DNA of 64,000 nt from Glycomyces sp. NRRL B-16210 (GCF_000719515.1 NZ_JOGR01000005.1:124001-188000); one strand, 5' to 3'. Positions 31,594 through 40,773 are shown, counted from the stretch's first letter. Made by a program: numbers and translations. Notes: a model not told the origin generated them from the sequence alone.

Positions 31594-32618
31594 GCGTCCG
31601 CATCGCCGATTTCGCCTCCTGGTCCGCCCTCGGCCCCGACTCCGCGGCCTTCACCCCTGCCGACCCGCCACCGACCTCCCACGACGCCGCCTTCCCTCCC
31701 ACCGGCGCCCGCACCGTCCCCGGTTTCGACCCCGCCGTCGAGATCGGGCCCAAGGGCATCCGCTCCATGGACCGCGCCACCGCCTTCGCCGTCGCCACCG
31801 CCGGACGACTCCTCCACCGTTCCGAACCCGCCGACCGCGCCCGCACCGGACTCGTCCTCGCCACCACCGCCGGCAGCCTCCAGACCATGCTCGACCTCGG
31901 CACCGACTCCCTCACCAAGGCCAAACCCCACCAGATCGACCCGGGCCGCATCCCCGTCGGCGTCATGAACTACGCCGCCGGGCAATGCGCCATCCATCAC
32001 CGCCTCACCGGACCCAACGTCACCATCCCCGGCGGACGCAGCGCCATGGCCCTCGCCCTCCGCTTCTCGCAGCGGCTGCTCGCCTCCGGCCGCGTCGACC
32101 AGGTCCTCTGCGGCGCGAGCGAAGAGGCCACCCCCGCCCGCGCCTGGCTCGAACACCGGGCCCGGCCACCGGCCGCCCCCGCGTCCCCGATCGGCGAAGG
32201 CTGCGTCATGCTCCGCCTCGTCGCCGCCAACGGCGTGCCCGGACCCCGCATCACCGCCGTCACCACCGAACTCGCCCTCCCGGGCACCGACCCGGCCGCC
32301 GCCCTCGAAACCGCCCTGCGCCGCGCCCTCGCCGCCGCCCGCACCGGACCCGAAGTCGTGCGCGCCATCGCCACCGGCGCCGACCTCGACGGCCACGCCG
32401 AAGCCGAGACCGAAGCCCTCCAAGCGGTCTTCGGCCCCAGCGCCCGCCGCCTGACCGCCCACGCCCACCTCGGCGACACCTCCGCCGCCACCGCCGGATT
32501 CGCGCTCCTCGCCCTCCTGGAGACCGCCGCCGCCGAACGCCGCCCGAGCGGCGAAGCGTTCGCCGCGACCACCATCGACCGCCGCGGCCTCGCCTGCTGC
32601 CTCATCGGAAGGACCTGA
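31590..32618 (+). CDS. Cys-less ketosynthase homologue (KS-beta / chain-length-factor-like)
   Basis: 342 residues from ATG 31590, preceded by GAGGAG. It has the thiolase-fold layout (FAVATAGRLLHRSEP, GVMNYAAGQCAIHHRLTGPNVT, AHAHLGDTSAATAGFALLALLE), but where KS-alpha has the ACS nucleophile elbow this protein reads IPGGRS (about 146-151). The HGTGT histidine is also absent, so it cannot condense by itself. Such proteins pair with KS-alpha and set chain length. It is shorter than usual CLFs (about 400 residues). Confidence 0.8.
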   Translation: MSVRIADFASWSALGPDSAAFTPADPPPTSHDAAFPPTGARTVPGFDPAVEIGPKGIRSMDRATAFAVATAGRLLHRSEPADRARTGLVLATTAGSLQTMLDLGTDSLTKAKPHQIDPGRIPVGVMNYAAGQCAIHHRLTGPNVTIPGGRSAMALALRFSQRLLASGRVDQVLCGASEEATPARAWLEHRARPPAAPASPIGEGCVMLRLVAANGVPGPRITAVTTELALPGTDPAAALETALRRALAAARTGPEVVRAIATGADLDGHAEAETEALQAVFGPSARRLTAHAHLGDTSAATAGFALLALLETAAAERRPSGEAFAATTIDRRGLACCLIGRT

Positions 32619-32620
32619 AC

Positions 32621-33631
32621 GTGACCTCCTGGGGCCTCCTCGGCACCGGCGCCTACGCGCCCGAGCACATCGCCGACAACACTGCCGTGGCCGCGCCGCT
32701 CGGCGCCGACCCGCAGTGGATCCTCGACGCCACCGGCATCCGCGAACGGCGCCGCGCCGCACCCGACCAGGCCGCCTCCGACCTCGCCGCCCACGCCGCC
32801 AGGGCCGCCCTCTACAACGCCGGGCGCACCGTGGACGACCTCGGCCTCATCGTCGTCGGCACCTCCACACCGGACGAACTCGGCCCCTCCACCGCCTGCC
32901 GCGTCCAGGCGCACCTCGGCGCGGGCCGCGCGGTCGCCTTCGACGTGGGCGCCGCCTGCGCCGGCTACCTCTTCGGCCTCGGCCTCGCCCGCGACTGGCT
33001 CGCCGCCCACCCCGGCTCCGGCGACGCCCTCGTCATCGGCGTCGAGGTCTACTCCCGCTTCCTCGACCCCGCCGACCGCTCCACGGCCGTCCTGTTCGGC
33101 GACGGCGCCGGAGCGAGCGTCCTCGGCGCCGTCCCCGAAGGCGGCCTCGCATCGGTGCGCCTCGGCTCCGACGGCACGCGCGCCGACACCGTCCTCATCC
33201 CCGCCGGAGGCAGCCGCCTCCCCGCCGGCCCCGGCACCCTCGCCGAAGGCGCCCACCACATCCGCATGGACGCCCCCGCCATCCGCCGCGCCCTCCCCGA
33301 GCTGTTCGACCGGATGCTCGCCGAGATCCTCGCCGAGCACCGGATCACCCTCGACGACATCGACCTCGTCGTACCCCACCAGCCGAACCCGCGGACCCTG
33401 CGGATCTTCGCCGAGCACGCCGCGATCCCGTTCGCCAAGTTCGCCGTCATCGGCGAACGCCTCGGCAACATCGGCGCGGCCTCGATCCCCACCGCGCTCG
33501 CCGCCGCCGACGCCGAAGGCCGCCTCCAACCCGGCGACCGCGTGCTCCTCATCGCGATCGGCGCCGGACTCACCTGGGGCGCGACCTTGATCCACTGGAC
33601 CGCGGCGAACCCGAGAAAGGCCCGAGCATGA
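32621..33631 (+). CDS. Beta-ketoacyl-ACP synthase III (FabH type)
   Basis: 336 residues from GTG 32621, preceded by AAGGA. Intact Cys-His-Asn triad: C113 in DVGAACAGY, H253 in VPHQPNPRTL and N283 in ERLGNIGAASIP. N-terminal GTGAYAPEH and WILDATGI are typical. It would start the chain from an acyl-CoA primer. The next gene overlaps its stop. Confidence 0.93.
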   Translation: MTSWGLLGTGAYAPEHIADNTAVAAPLGADPQWILDATGIRERRRAAPDQAASDLAAHAARAALYNAGRTVDDLGLIVVGTSTPDELGPSTACRVQAHLGAGRAVAFDVGAACAGYLFGLGLARDWLAAHPGSGDALVIGVEVYSRFLDPADRSTAVLFGDGAGASVLGAVPEGGLASVRLGSDGTRADTVLIPAGGSRLPAGPGTLAEGAHHIRMDAPAIRRALPELFDRMLAEILAEHRITLDDIDLVVPHQPNPRTLRIFAEHAAIPFAKFAVIGERLGNIGAASIPTALAAADAEGRLQPGDRVLLIAIGAGLTWGATLIHWTAANPRKARA

Positions 33632-35463
33632 CCACTGACGACAGCACCGACGACTTCCGCGAACTCCTCGCCCACCCCGCCTACGACCGCCCTTCCGGGC
33701 TCACCGCCGAGCAGCTCCACCGGGACACCTACCGGCGGCTGCGGCGCCTGCGCTCCGCAGTCGGCCCCGCCGCCGACCTCCTGGCCGACCGCGCCCGCCT
33801 CTGCGACCTCGCCTCCTGGACCGCGATCCGCGACCCCGCCCTCTTCCACGCCCTCCTCGTCCACTACACCCTGTGCCTCAACGGGATCGCCAAGTTCGCC
33901 GCCGACCCCGCCGCCGCACTGGCCCGCCTCGAACGCGACGGCGACACCGGTGTCCTCCTCCTCACCGAGGCCGGCCGCAGCGGCAGCCACCGCACGATCC
34001 GCACTGAGGCCCGCTTCGACCCCGCCACCGGCGAATTCGTCCTCCACACCCCGAGCGTGGACGCCGTCAAGTTCCCGACCGCCACGGCCGCCGACTCCCC
34101 GAAGACCGCCCTCGTCCACGCGCGCCTCATCACCGGCGGCGTCGACTGCGGCGTCTTCTGCTTCGCCGTGCCGCTCGGCGGCGGCCACGGCATCCCGCCG
34201 GGCCTCGTGATCAGCCCGGCCCCCGAGGTCGCGACGCTGCCATCGGACTACGCCGCCGTCGCCTTCGACCATGTGCGGCTCCCCTTCACCGCCTGGCTCA
34301 GCGACGGCGCGACCATCGACGAGGCCGGGCGCTGCACCGACCCGCTCGGCTCGCCCGAAGCGCGGCTGCGCCGCTCCATGAGCCCCGGCGCCGAGACCTG
34401 GCTCGCCCTCACCGCCGCCTCCGCGGGCATGGCCCGCGCCGCCTCCGCCATCGCGATCCGCTACTCGCTCACCCGCACGACTTCCGACGCCCTCGCCGCC
34501 GCCCGGCCGGTACTCGACTGCCGCAACCAGCACGTCGAGCTGCTCGGCGCCCTCGCCGACGCCCTCGCCCTCACCACCCTCACCGACAGCGCTTCGAAAG
34601 GCAGCGCCTCCGACGGCAGTGCTCCGACGAGCCCCACCGCAACCGACACCACGGAACCGTCCCGTCCCACCGCCGTCTGGGCCCCCTGGTCCGCGGTCGA
34701 CCCGCTGCTGCCGCTGTTCAAAGCGGTCGCGGTGGACACGGCCGAACGCGTCGCGGCCTCCTGCCGCGAGCGCTGCGGCGCGCCGGCCTATGTGGGCACG
34801 CCGCTGCTCATGTCCTACCTCTCCGCCGCGCACGCCTACCGGTCCGCCGGAGGCGACAACACCCTGATCCGCCTCGACACCGCCCGCAACATGGCCGCGA
34901 ACGCCGGCTACGAACCGCCCGCCGACGACCCGCCGCCCGCGCTGGACACCGGCGAGGACTTCCTCGACCTCGCCCGCTCCTGCGAGCACCGGCTCCATGC
35001 GCTTCTGCGCGACCGGCTCGCGGCGGCCCGCGAGGGAGGCGAGGACGAGTTCACCGCCTGGAACGACCGGTCCGAGCTCGCCCTGGACACCGCCGGCGTC
35101 TACGCCGAGCGGCTGCTGATGGAGCGCTTCGCGGTCGGCGCGGACCCGGATCTGCTGCTCCTCCACGGCGTCTCGTGGCTGCGGCGCCGCGCCGGCGCCC
35201 TCCTGCGCTGCGGACTGATCGGCCCGACCGATCTCGACACCGCCGAGAGGATCGCCCACGAGGCCTGCGACCGGTTGCTGCCCCGCGCCGCCGTGATGGT
35301 GGACGCCTTCGGCGTCGACCAGGCGTTCACCGGCACGTTCATGGCCGCCGACGACTACCTCTCCGCCTTCGCCGCCGAGTTCGGACTCCACGCGTCGCCG
35401 TGGGAGGAGCGGCCTGCCGACCGTGTCGTCCAACCCCGCCATGTGAACGTGCGCAACCGGTGA
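33628..35463 (+). CDS. Acyl-CoA oxidase-like flavoenzyme
   Basis: 611 residues, the length of peroxisomal-type acyl-CoA oxidases. TEAGRSGSHRTIRTEARFDP and EFVLHTPSVDAVKF match the family's LTE-GHGSN / EATYDP / FVLNTP-TA-KWWP core, although the usual WWPG is KFPT here. A C-terminal helical domain follows. It should put a trans-2 double bond into an acyl thioester using FAD and O2, which would suit making an unsaturated or polyene chain. A low-complexity Ser/Thr/Pro insert lies at about 315-345. The ATG overlaps the KAS III stop. Last gene of the operon. Confidence 0.85.
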   Translation: MTTDDSTDDFRELLAHPAYDRPSGLTAEQLHRDTYRRLRRLRSAVGPAADLLADRARLCDLASWTAIRDPALFHALLVHYTLCLNGIAKFAADPAAALARLERDGDTGVLLLTEAGRSGSHRTIRTEARFDPATGEFVLHTPSVDAVKFPTATAADSPKTALVHARLITGGVDCGVFCFAVPLGGGHGIPPGLVISPAPEVATLPSDYAAVAFDHVRLPFTAWLSDGATIDEAGRCTDPLGSPEARLRRSMSPGAETWLALTAASAGMARAASAIAIRYSLTRTTSDALAAARPVLDCRNQHVELLGALADALALTTLTDSASKGSASDGSAPTSPTATDTTEPSRPTAVWAPWSAVDPLLPLFKAVAVDTAERVAASCRERCGAPAYVGTPLLMSYLSAAHAYRSAGGDNTLIRLDTARNMAANAGYEPPADDPPPALDTGEDFLDLARSCEHRLHALLRDRLAAAREGGEDEFTAWNDRSELALDTAGVYAERLLMERFAVGADPDLLLLHGVSWLRRRAGALLRCGLIGPTDLDTAERIAHEACDRLLPRAAVMVDAFGVDQAFTGTFMAADDYLSAFAAEFGLHASPWEERPADRVVQPRHVNVRNR

Positions 35464-35503
35464 CGCTCCGGCCATTGTGCCGGAGGCGATCGGCCCCTAC
35501 GCT

Positions 35504-35533
35504 GTCGATATCGACCGAAATCGATTTCGGTCG
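35504..35533. promoter_or_regulatory. Two overlapping perfect palindromes, probable operator
   Basis: GTCGATATCGAC (35504-35515) overlaps a 22-bp perfect palindrome (35512-35533) with half-site CGACCGAAATC. The form CGAAATCGATTTCG is like LacI-family operators of carbohydrate genes. It lies 59 bases upstream of the CBM2 protease gene. Confidence 0.6.
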
Positions 35534-35591
35534 TACAAATCACCGAGGGGCCCCTCACGACTCGGCCCCGCCCGACAGACGGGAATCCAAT

Positions 35592-36869
35592 ATGGGACCG
35601 GCACTCCCCAAGCGACGCAGACGAACCCGAGCGATCGTCGCCGCGGCCGCGGCTACGGTGGTCGCCGCGGGCACCGCGATGCTCACCTTGACCTCCGCGG
35701 CGGCCGAAACCGCCGGCTGCGCCGTGGACTACCAGGTCACCGCGCAGTGGCCCGGCGGCTTCAACGCCAACGTCGACATCACCAACCTCGGCGACGAGCA
35801 GCTCGACTCCTGGCGGCTCACCTGGGACTTCACCGACGGCCAGCAGCTCCAGCACGCCTGGAGCGCCGCCGCGACCCAGTCCGGCGCGCGCGTGAGCGCC
35901 GACGCCGCCGACTACAACCGGACCCTGGCCGCCTCGGCGACGGTGGGCTTCGGCTTCTCCGGCACGTTCACCGGCGACCAGAACCCGGCCCCGGAGGCCT
36001 TCCGCCTCAACGGGGTCGAGTGCACCGGTGAGACCAGCCCGGTGCCGACCGACCCGCCCACCGACGTCACCGAGCCCCCGACCGAGGAACCCACCGAAGA
36101 ACCCACCGAGGACCCGACCGGCAACCCCGGCCAGGACGAGTGGAACCCGCCCTCGAACCTGGTCCAGCCCCTCAACGAGGTCTGGGCCCACGTCGAGGAC
36201 ACCTACAACCTGAACTTCCGCAACTTCGGCTGGGACCAGGTGATCGCCACCGGCGGCTCCATCAACTACTGCGTCCGCTGGGACTCCCAGAACCCGGTGA
36301 GCGCCCAGACCCGCGACGCGATCGCCTCCAAGCTCCAGGAGCAGTACGACCTCTGGTTCGACCAGATGGCCGGCTGGAACGACTGGCCCTACGACAAGAT
36401 CGAGGTCAACGTGGTCGGCTGGGCCGCCTACGACCGCGACCTCCTACAGTGGAGCGACGACTCGGTCGACGTCTACATCGGCGACATCCGCGAGGACGCG
36501 CCGCAGTGCGCCGAGGCCTGCGGGCGCTTCTTCCATCAGGACGGGAACTACTCCCAATGCCCCGGCGGCGACGCGCGCCACTACGACCAGAGCCTGTGGC
36601 TGACCCAGGGCATGGGCGGCGGCGCGGGCGGCGACTGGGGCCAGCGCATGGGCCAGGAGTACTTCGTGAACTCCTTGAACTCCAGCCAGATCACCATCTA
36701 CCTGCATGAACTCGGGCACACCTTCGGGCTCGACGACTTCTACGACTGGACCCCCTCGGGCCAGTGCTGCTTCATCATGAACGCGGGCTCCTCCTCGACC
36801 ATCACCGAGTTCGACGAGTGGATGCTCCGCGACTGGTGGCGCCACCTCAAGTCCCGCTACGGCTACTGA
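35592..36869 (+). CDS. Secreted CBM2-containing zinc metalloprotease
   Basis: 425 residues. Sec signal (RRRRTR then a hydrophobic stretch, cleaved near AAA-E at 39). CBM2 cellulose-binding domain about 43-142, bounded by C43 and the Cys of NGVEC, with WPGGFNANVDITN and LDSWRLTWDF. A Pro/Thr/Glu linker (PTEEPTEEPTEDPT) leads to the catalytic domain with HELGHTFGLDD (H372, E373, H376 and D382 as likely third ligand) and a later FIMN Met-turn. It probably binds cellulose or other glycan and cleaves proteins there. The palindrome upstream suggests sugar-responsive control. Confidence 0.87.
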   Translation: MGPALPKRRRRTRAIVAAAAATVVAAGTAMLTLTSAAAETAGCAVDYQVTAQWPGGFNANVDITNLGDEQLDSWRLTWDFTDGQQLQHAWSAAATQSGARVSADAADYNRTLAASATVGFGFSGTFTGDQNPAPEAFRLNGVECTGETSPVPTDPPTDVTEPPTEEPTEEPTEDPTGNPGQDEWNPPSNLVQPLNEVWAHVEDTYNLNFRNFGWDQVIATGGSINYCVRWDSQNPVSAQTRDAIASKLQEQYDLWFDQMAGWNDWPYDKIEVNVVGWAAYDRDLLQWSDDSVDVYIGDIREDAPQCAEACGRFFHQDGNYSQCPGGDARHYDQSLWLTQGMGGGAGGDWGQRMGQEYFVNSLNSSQITIYLHELGHTFGLDDFYDWTPSGQCCFIMNAGSSSTITEFDEWMLRDWWRHLKSRYGY

Positions 36870-36882
36870 CCAAAGCGACAGG

Positions 36883-36915
36883 AAGGCGGCGGGCCGAGCG
36901 CCCGCCGCCTTTTCC
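36883..36915 (+). terminator. Rho-independent terminator
   Basis: Perfect 12-bp stem (AAGGCGGCGGGC and complement), loop CGAGC, ending in a T-run. It directly follows the metalloprotease stop and separates it from glpK. Confidence 0.88.
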
Positions 36916-36988
36916 GTGTCCGACGCCGCCCGCGCCCGGCCCTACCGCGACAATCGACCCGAACCGCTTTGACGATTTGGAGCGCATC

Positions 36989-38518
36989 ATGACCGACACG
37001 CACACCGGCCCGTTCATCGCCGCGATCGACCAGGGCACCACCTCCTCGCGCTGCATCGTCTTCGACCGCGACGGGCGGACCGTCGCGGTCGACCAGAAGG
37101 AGCACGCCCAGATCCTGCCCCGACCCGGCTGGGTCGAGCACGACGCGGCCGAGATCTGGCGGAACGTCCAGGAGGTCGTGGCCGGCGCGATGGTCAAGGC
37201 CGGGGCCGGCCACGACGACATCCTCGCCATCGGCATCACCAACCAGCGCGAGACCACCCTCCTGTGGGACAGGCGCACCGGGCGCCCGGTCCACAACGCC
37301 GTGGTCTGGCAGGACACCCGCACTGACGCCACCTGCCGCGACCTCGGCGGCGACCTCGGCCAGGACCGCTTCCGCCGCGAGACCGGCCTGCCGCTCGCCG
37401 CCTACTTCGCCGGGCCCAAGATCGCCTGGCTCCTCGACAACGTCCCGGGCCTGCGCGACCGGGCCGAGGCCGGCGACCTCCTGTTCGGCACCATGGACTC
37501 CTGGGTCGTCTGGAACCTCACCGGCGGCCCGCGTGGCGGCGTGCACGTCACCGACGTCACCAACGCCTCCCGCACCCTCCTGATGGACCTCGAGTCCCTT
37601 CAGTGGAACGAGGCCATCGCCGCCGAGATGCGCGTGCCCCTCAACGTGCTCCCCGAGATCCGCTCCTCCGCCGAGGTCTACGGCCACGTCACCGGCGGCC
37701 CCCTCGGCGACCTCCTCGCGGGCGTGCCCGTCGCCTCCGCCCTCGGCGACCAGCAGGCCGCCCTGTTCGGGCAGACCTGCTTCGCGGTCGGCGAGGCCAA
37801 GTCCACCTACGGCACCGGCACCTTCATGCTCATGAACACCGGCGAGGCACCCATCCACTCCGAGTCGGGCCTGCTCACCACCGTCGGCTACCGCATCGGC
37901 GAGGCCGACCCGGTCTACGCCCTCGAAGGCTCGATCGCCGTCACCGGCTCCCTCGTCCAGTGGATGCGCGACCAGATGGGACTCATCAGGAACGCCGCCG
38001 AGATCGAGACCCTCGCCCGCACCGTCGACGACAACGGCGGCGCCTATTTCGTGCCCGCCTTCTCCGGGCTCTTCGCCCCCTACTGGCGCTCGGACGCGCG
38101 CGGCGTCATCGCCGGCCTCACCCGCTACGTCACCAAGGCCCACATCGCCCGCGCCGTGCTCGAAGCCACCGCCTGGCAGACCCGCGAGATCACCGACGCC
38201 ATGACGAAGGACTCCGGCGTCGCGCTCACCGCGCTCAAAGTGGACGGCGGCATGACCGCGAACGAGCTGCTCATGCAGTTCCTCGCCGACGTCCTCGACG
38301 CCCCCGTCGTGCGGCCCGTGGTCGCCGAGACCACCTGCCTCGGCGCCGCCTACGCCGCCGGGCTCGCCGTCGGCTTCTGGAACGGCACCGACGACCTGCG
38401 CGCCAACTGGCGCAAAGACGCCGAATGGACCCCCGACATGGACCCCGGCCTCCGCGACCGCGAATACCGCAACTGGCGCAAAGCCGTTGAGCGGACCCTC
38501 GGCTGGCAGAACGAATAG
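36989..38518 (+). CDS. glpK: Glycerol kinase
   Basis: 509 residues. FGGY-family sugar kinase: N-terminal phosphate motif AIDQGTTSSRCIVFD, substrate segment PGWVEHDAAEIW, ITNQRETTLLWDR, the central YGTGTFMLMNTG and adenosine motif DGGMTANELLMQF. It phosphorylates glycerol to glycerol 3-phosphate. The start ATG follows TTTGGAG. glpD follows after 27 bases. No glpF uptake facilitator is present here. Confidence 0.97.
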   Translation: MTDTHTGPFIAAIDQGTTSSRCIVFDRDGRTVAVDQKEHAQILPRPGWVEHDAAEIWRNVQEVVAGAMVKAGAGHDDILAIGITNQRETTLLWDRRTGRPVHNAVVWQDTRTDATCRDLGGDLGQDRFRRETGLPLAAYFAGPKIAWLLDNVPGLRDRAEAGDLLFGTMDSWVVWNLTGGPRGGVHVTDVTNASRTLLMDLESLQWNEAIAAEMRVPLNVLPEIRSSAEVYGHVTGGPLGDLLAGVPVASALGDQQAALFGQTCFAVGEAKSTYGTGTFMLMNTGEAPIHSESGLLTTVGYRIGEADPVYALEGSIAVTGSLVQWMRDQMGLIRNAAEIETLARTVDDNGGAYFVPAFSGLFAPYWRSDARGVIAGLTRYVTKAHIARAVLEATAWQTREITDAMTKDSGVALTALKVDGGMTANELLMQFLADVLDAPVVRPVVAETTCLGAAYAAGLAVGFWNGTDDLRANWRKDAEWTPDMDPGLRDREYRNWRKAVERTLGWQNE

Positions 38519-38545
38519 CATCATGGAGTAAAGAGGAGTGCGGCC

Positions 38546-40177
38546 ATGACGACTTTGCAGCGCGACCCCCTCGCGGGGACCGACCCGACCGCCGACCGCT
38601 TCGGCGGCGTGCGCTTCACCGAGCGCCGCACCCGAGCCGAGCAGCGCGAGGAGCTGACCGGCGCCACCTTCGACCTCCTCGTCATCGGCGGCGGCATCGT
38701 CGGCATCTCCACCGCCTGGCACGCCGCCCAGTCCGGACTGCGCGTGGCCCTCCTCGACGCCGGGGACTTCGCCGGCGCCACCTCCTCGGCCTCCTCGAAG
38801 CTTCTCCACGGCGGCCTGCGCTACCTCCAGACCGGCGCGGTGCGCCTCGTGGCCGAGAACCACTTCGAACGCCGCGCCCTCACCCGCCAGGTCGCCCCGC
38901 ACCTGTCGCGCCCGCTCACCTTCTACCTGCCGATCTACAAGGGCGGCCCCCACGGGGCCGCGAAGCTCGGCGCCGGCGTCTTCGCCTACTCCGCCCTCTC
39001 GGGCTTCGGCGACGGCGTCGGGCACCTGCTCAACCCCGCCAAGGCCCGCACGGCCGTGCCCGAGCTGCGCACCGAGGGCCTCAAGGCCGTCGCCGTCTAC
39101 GGCGACAGCCAGATGAACGACGCCCGCATGGCCCTCATGACCGTCCGCGCCGCCGCCGAATCCGGTGCGGCCGTGCTCAACCACGCCCAGGTCACCGGGC
39201 TGCGCTTCACCCGGGGCCGGGTCAGCGGCGCCGACGTGCGCGACCTCGTGGACGGCGACGAGTTCGGCGTGAACGCCCACGTGGTCCTCAACGCCACCGG
39301 CCCCTGGGTCGACCACCTGCGGCGCATGGAGGACACCGGATCGGACCCGTCCATCCGCCTCTCCAAGGGCGCGCACCTGGTCCTCAAGCGCACCTCGCAC
39401 TGGAAGGCCGCGCTGGCGACCCCGATCGACCGGTACCGCATCACGTTCGCGCTCCCTTGGGAGGGGATGCTCCTGCTCGGCACCACCGACGAGCCGTACG
39501 AGGGCGACCCGGGAGAGGTGTCGCCGAACCGCAAGGACATCGCGCAGATCCTCGACGAGGCGGGCGTGTCGGTGCGCTCGGCGCAGCTGCGCCCCGACCT
39601 CATCACGTACGCCTTCGCCGGGCTCCGGGTCCTGCCGGGCGGGCCCGGCGACACCGCGAAGGCCAAGCGCGAGACCGTCGTCAGCGAGGGCCGCGGCGGG
39701 ATGCTCTCGGTCGCGGGCGGCAAGTGGACCACGTTCCGCCACATCGGACGGACCGTGATGCGCAAGCTCGCGGACCTGACCGGGTACGCGCTCGGCGCCG
39801 AGATGGAGCCGATGGCGAACCTGCCGCGGCACCTGCCGCTGCCGGGCATCGCGAACCCGCACGCCGTCGCGCACCGGCTGCTCTCGGACGGCGGCGCGCC
39901 GATCGCGGACCTGGGGGAGGACACCGCGCGCCACCTCGCGACCCACTACGGCTCGATCGCCTTCGACGTCGCCCGCCTCGCGGGGGAGCACCCGGAGCTG
40001 GCCGAGCGCGTCCACCCCGACGCGCCCGAGATCTGGGCGCAGGTGGTCTACGCGCGCGACATGGAGTGGGCCCAGACGCCCGAGGACGTGCTGCGCCGCC
40101 GCACCACCCTGAAGATCCGCGGCCTCGACACGCCCGAGATCCGCGCGCAGGTCCAGGCGCTGCTCGACCGCAGGTGA
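38546..40177 (+). CDS. glpD: Glycerol-3-phosphate dehydrogenase (FAD)
   Basis: 543 residues. FAD motif VIGGGIVGISTAWHAA, the GlpD signature ATSSASSKLLHGGLRYLQ, and C-terminal DAO_C region. It is membrane-associated and oxidises glycerol 3-phosphate to dihydroxyacetone phosphate, passing electrons to menaquinone. Operon with glpK. The dihydroxyacetone phosphate is also the second substrate of AfsA-type enzymes, though nothing shows a link to the cluster upstream. Confidence 0.96.
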   Translation: MTTLQRDPLAGTDPTADRFGGVRFTERRTRAEQREELTGATFDLLVIGGGIVGISTAWHAAQSGLRVALLDAGDFAGATSSASSKLLHGGLRYLQTGAVRLVAENHFERRALTRQVAPHLSRPLTFYLPIYKGGPHGAAKLGAGVFAYSALSGFGDGVGHLLNPAKARTAVPELRTEGLKAVAVYGDSQMNDARMALMTVRAAAESGAAVLNHAQVTGLRFTRGRVSGADVRDLVDGDEFGVNAHVVLNATGPWVDHLRRMEDTGSDPSIRLSKGAHLVLKRTSHWKAALATPIDRYRITFALPWEGMLLLGTTDEPYEGDPGEVSPNRKDIAQILDEAGVSVRSAQLRPDLITYAFAGLRVLPGGPGDTAKAKRETVVSEGRGGMLSVAGGKWTTFRHIGRTVMRKLADLTGYALGAEMEPMANLPRHLPLPGIANPHAVAHRLLSDGGAPIADLGEDTARHLATHYGSIAFDVARLAGEHPELAERVHPDAPEIWAQVVYARDMEWAQTPEDVLRRRTTLKIRGLDTPEIRAQVQALLDRR

Positions 40178-40181
40178 CCGC

Positions 40182-40712
40182 TCATTCCCGCCCGGTGTCG
40201 GGGTGGATCGCCGTGAACATCGAGTACGGCTTGGCCCCGGGCCCGGGCTCCCAGGTCGTCAGCTCGTCGAACAGCACCTTGAGCCGCCGTATCAGCTCCT
40301 CGTACTGCTCCTCGTTGAGCCGCGGCCCCAGCCGCGCCGTGTAGACCTGCTTCGGATCGGGGACCTGCGCGATCTCGGTGCGGAAGACCTCCAGCATCGC
40401 CGTGGCCAGGTCCGACTGGAACTCGTCCCCGAGCCGCAGCGACCAGGACTTGCGGGTCGCCAGGTACGGGATCTCGCGCGCGCCGCGGGCGCCGACGCGC
40501 TCCTCCTGCGGCGCGAGGAACCCCGTGTCCACGAGTTTGCGCACGTGGTGGAGCACCGTGGCCGGGTTCGCCCCGAGCCGCTGGGCGATCTCCTTGTTCG
40601 TCAGCGCATGGTCCAGGCACAGCCGCAGGATCCGCAGCCGCACCGCCGAGGCCACCGCCTTCGCCTCGGCCTCGGTGGCCAGCGGCCGGTCATCCTTCAT
40701 GCCCTCTGCCAT
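40182..40712 (-). CDS. ArsR-type winged-helix regulator
   Basis: 176 residues. Residues about 15-75 form a winged helix: VRLRILRLCLDHALTNKEIAQRLG, then PATVLHHVRKLVDTGFL with the recognition helix HHV. The C-terminal half (EFQSDLATAMLEVFRTEI, LNEEQYEELIRRLKVLFDEL) is helical and could sense a ligand. No metal-binding Cys pair is seen. Divergent from an MFS gene with a 36-base dyad between them, so it most likely represses the pump. Confidence 0.87.
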   Translation of the reverse strand: MAEGMKDDRPLATEAEAKAVASAVRLRILRLCLDHALTNKEIAQRLGANPATVLHHVRKLVDTGFLAPQEERVGARGAREIPYLATRKSWSLRLGDEFQSDLATAMLEVFRTEIAQVPDPKQVYTARLGPRLNEEQYEELIRRLKVLFDELTTWEPGPGAKPYSMFTAIHPDTGRE

Positions 40713-40735
40713 GCGGTCATCCTAACGGCATAACC

Positions 40736-40771
40736 GATTGACTTTTCCCAACTGATTGGGAATACTCAATC
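40736..40771. promoter_or_regulatory. Promoter of the MFS gene inside a 36-bp nested dyad
   Basis: Outer arms GATTGA / TCAATC and inner arms TTCCCAA / TTGGGAA share one centre (40753.5). TTGACT (40738-40743) and AATACT (40761-40766) sit 17 bases apart inside it as -35 and -10. The MFS start GTG (40774) follows 7 bases after the -10, so the transcript is probably leaderless. Binding of the divergent ArsR-type protein here would block the promoter. Confidence 0.72.
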
Positions 40772-40773
40772 GC

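Noticed and set aside
32716..33627. Frame extending the acyl-CoA oxidase upstream across the KAS III gene
   Set aside because: The upstream part is a run of Arg/Pro/His read out of frame with KAS III. The ATG at 33628 couples to the KAS III stop and starts a normal protein.
40756..40773. TTG at 40756 as the MFS start
   Set aside because: It lies between the -35 and -10 elements and inside the operator dyad; GTG 40774 fits a leaderless transcript.
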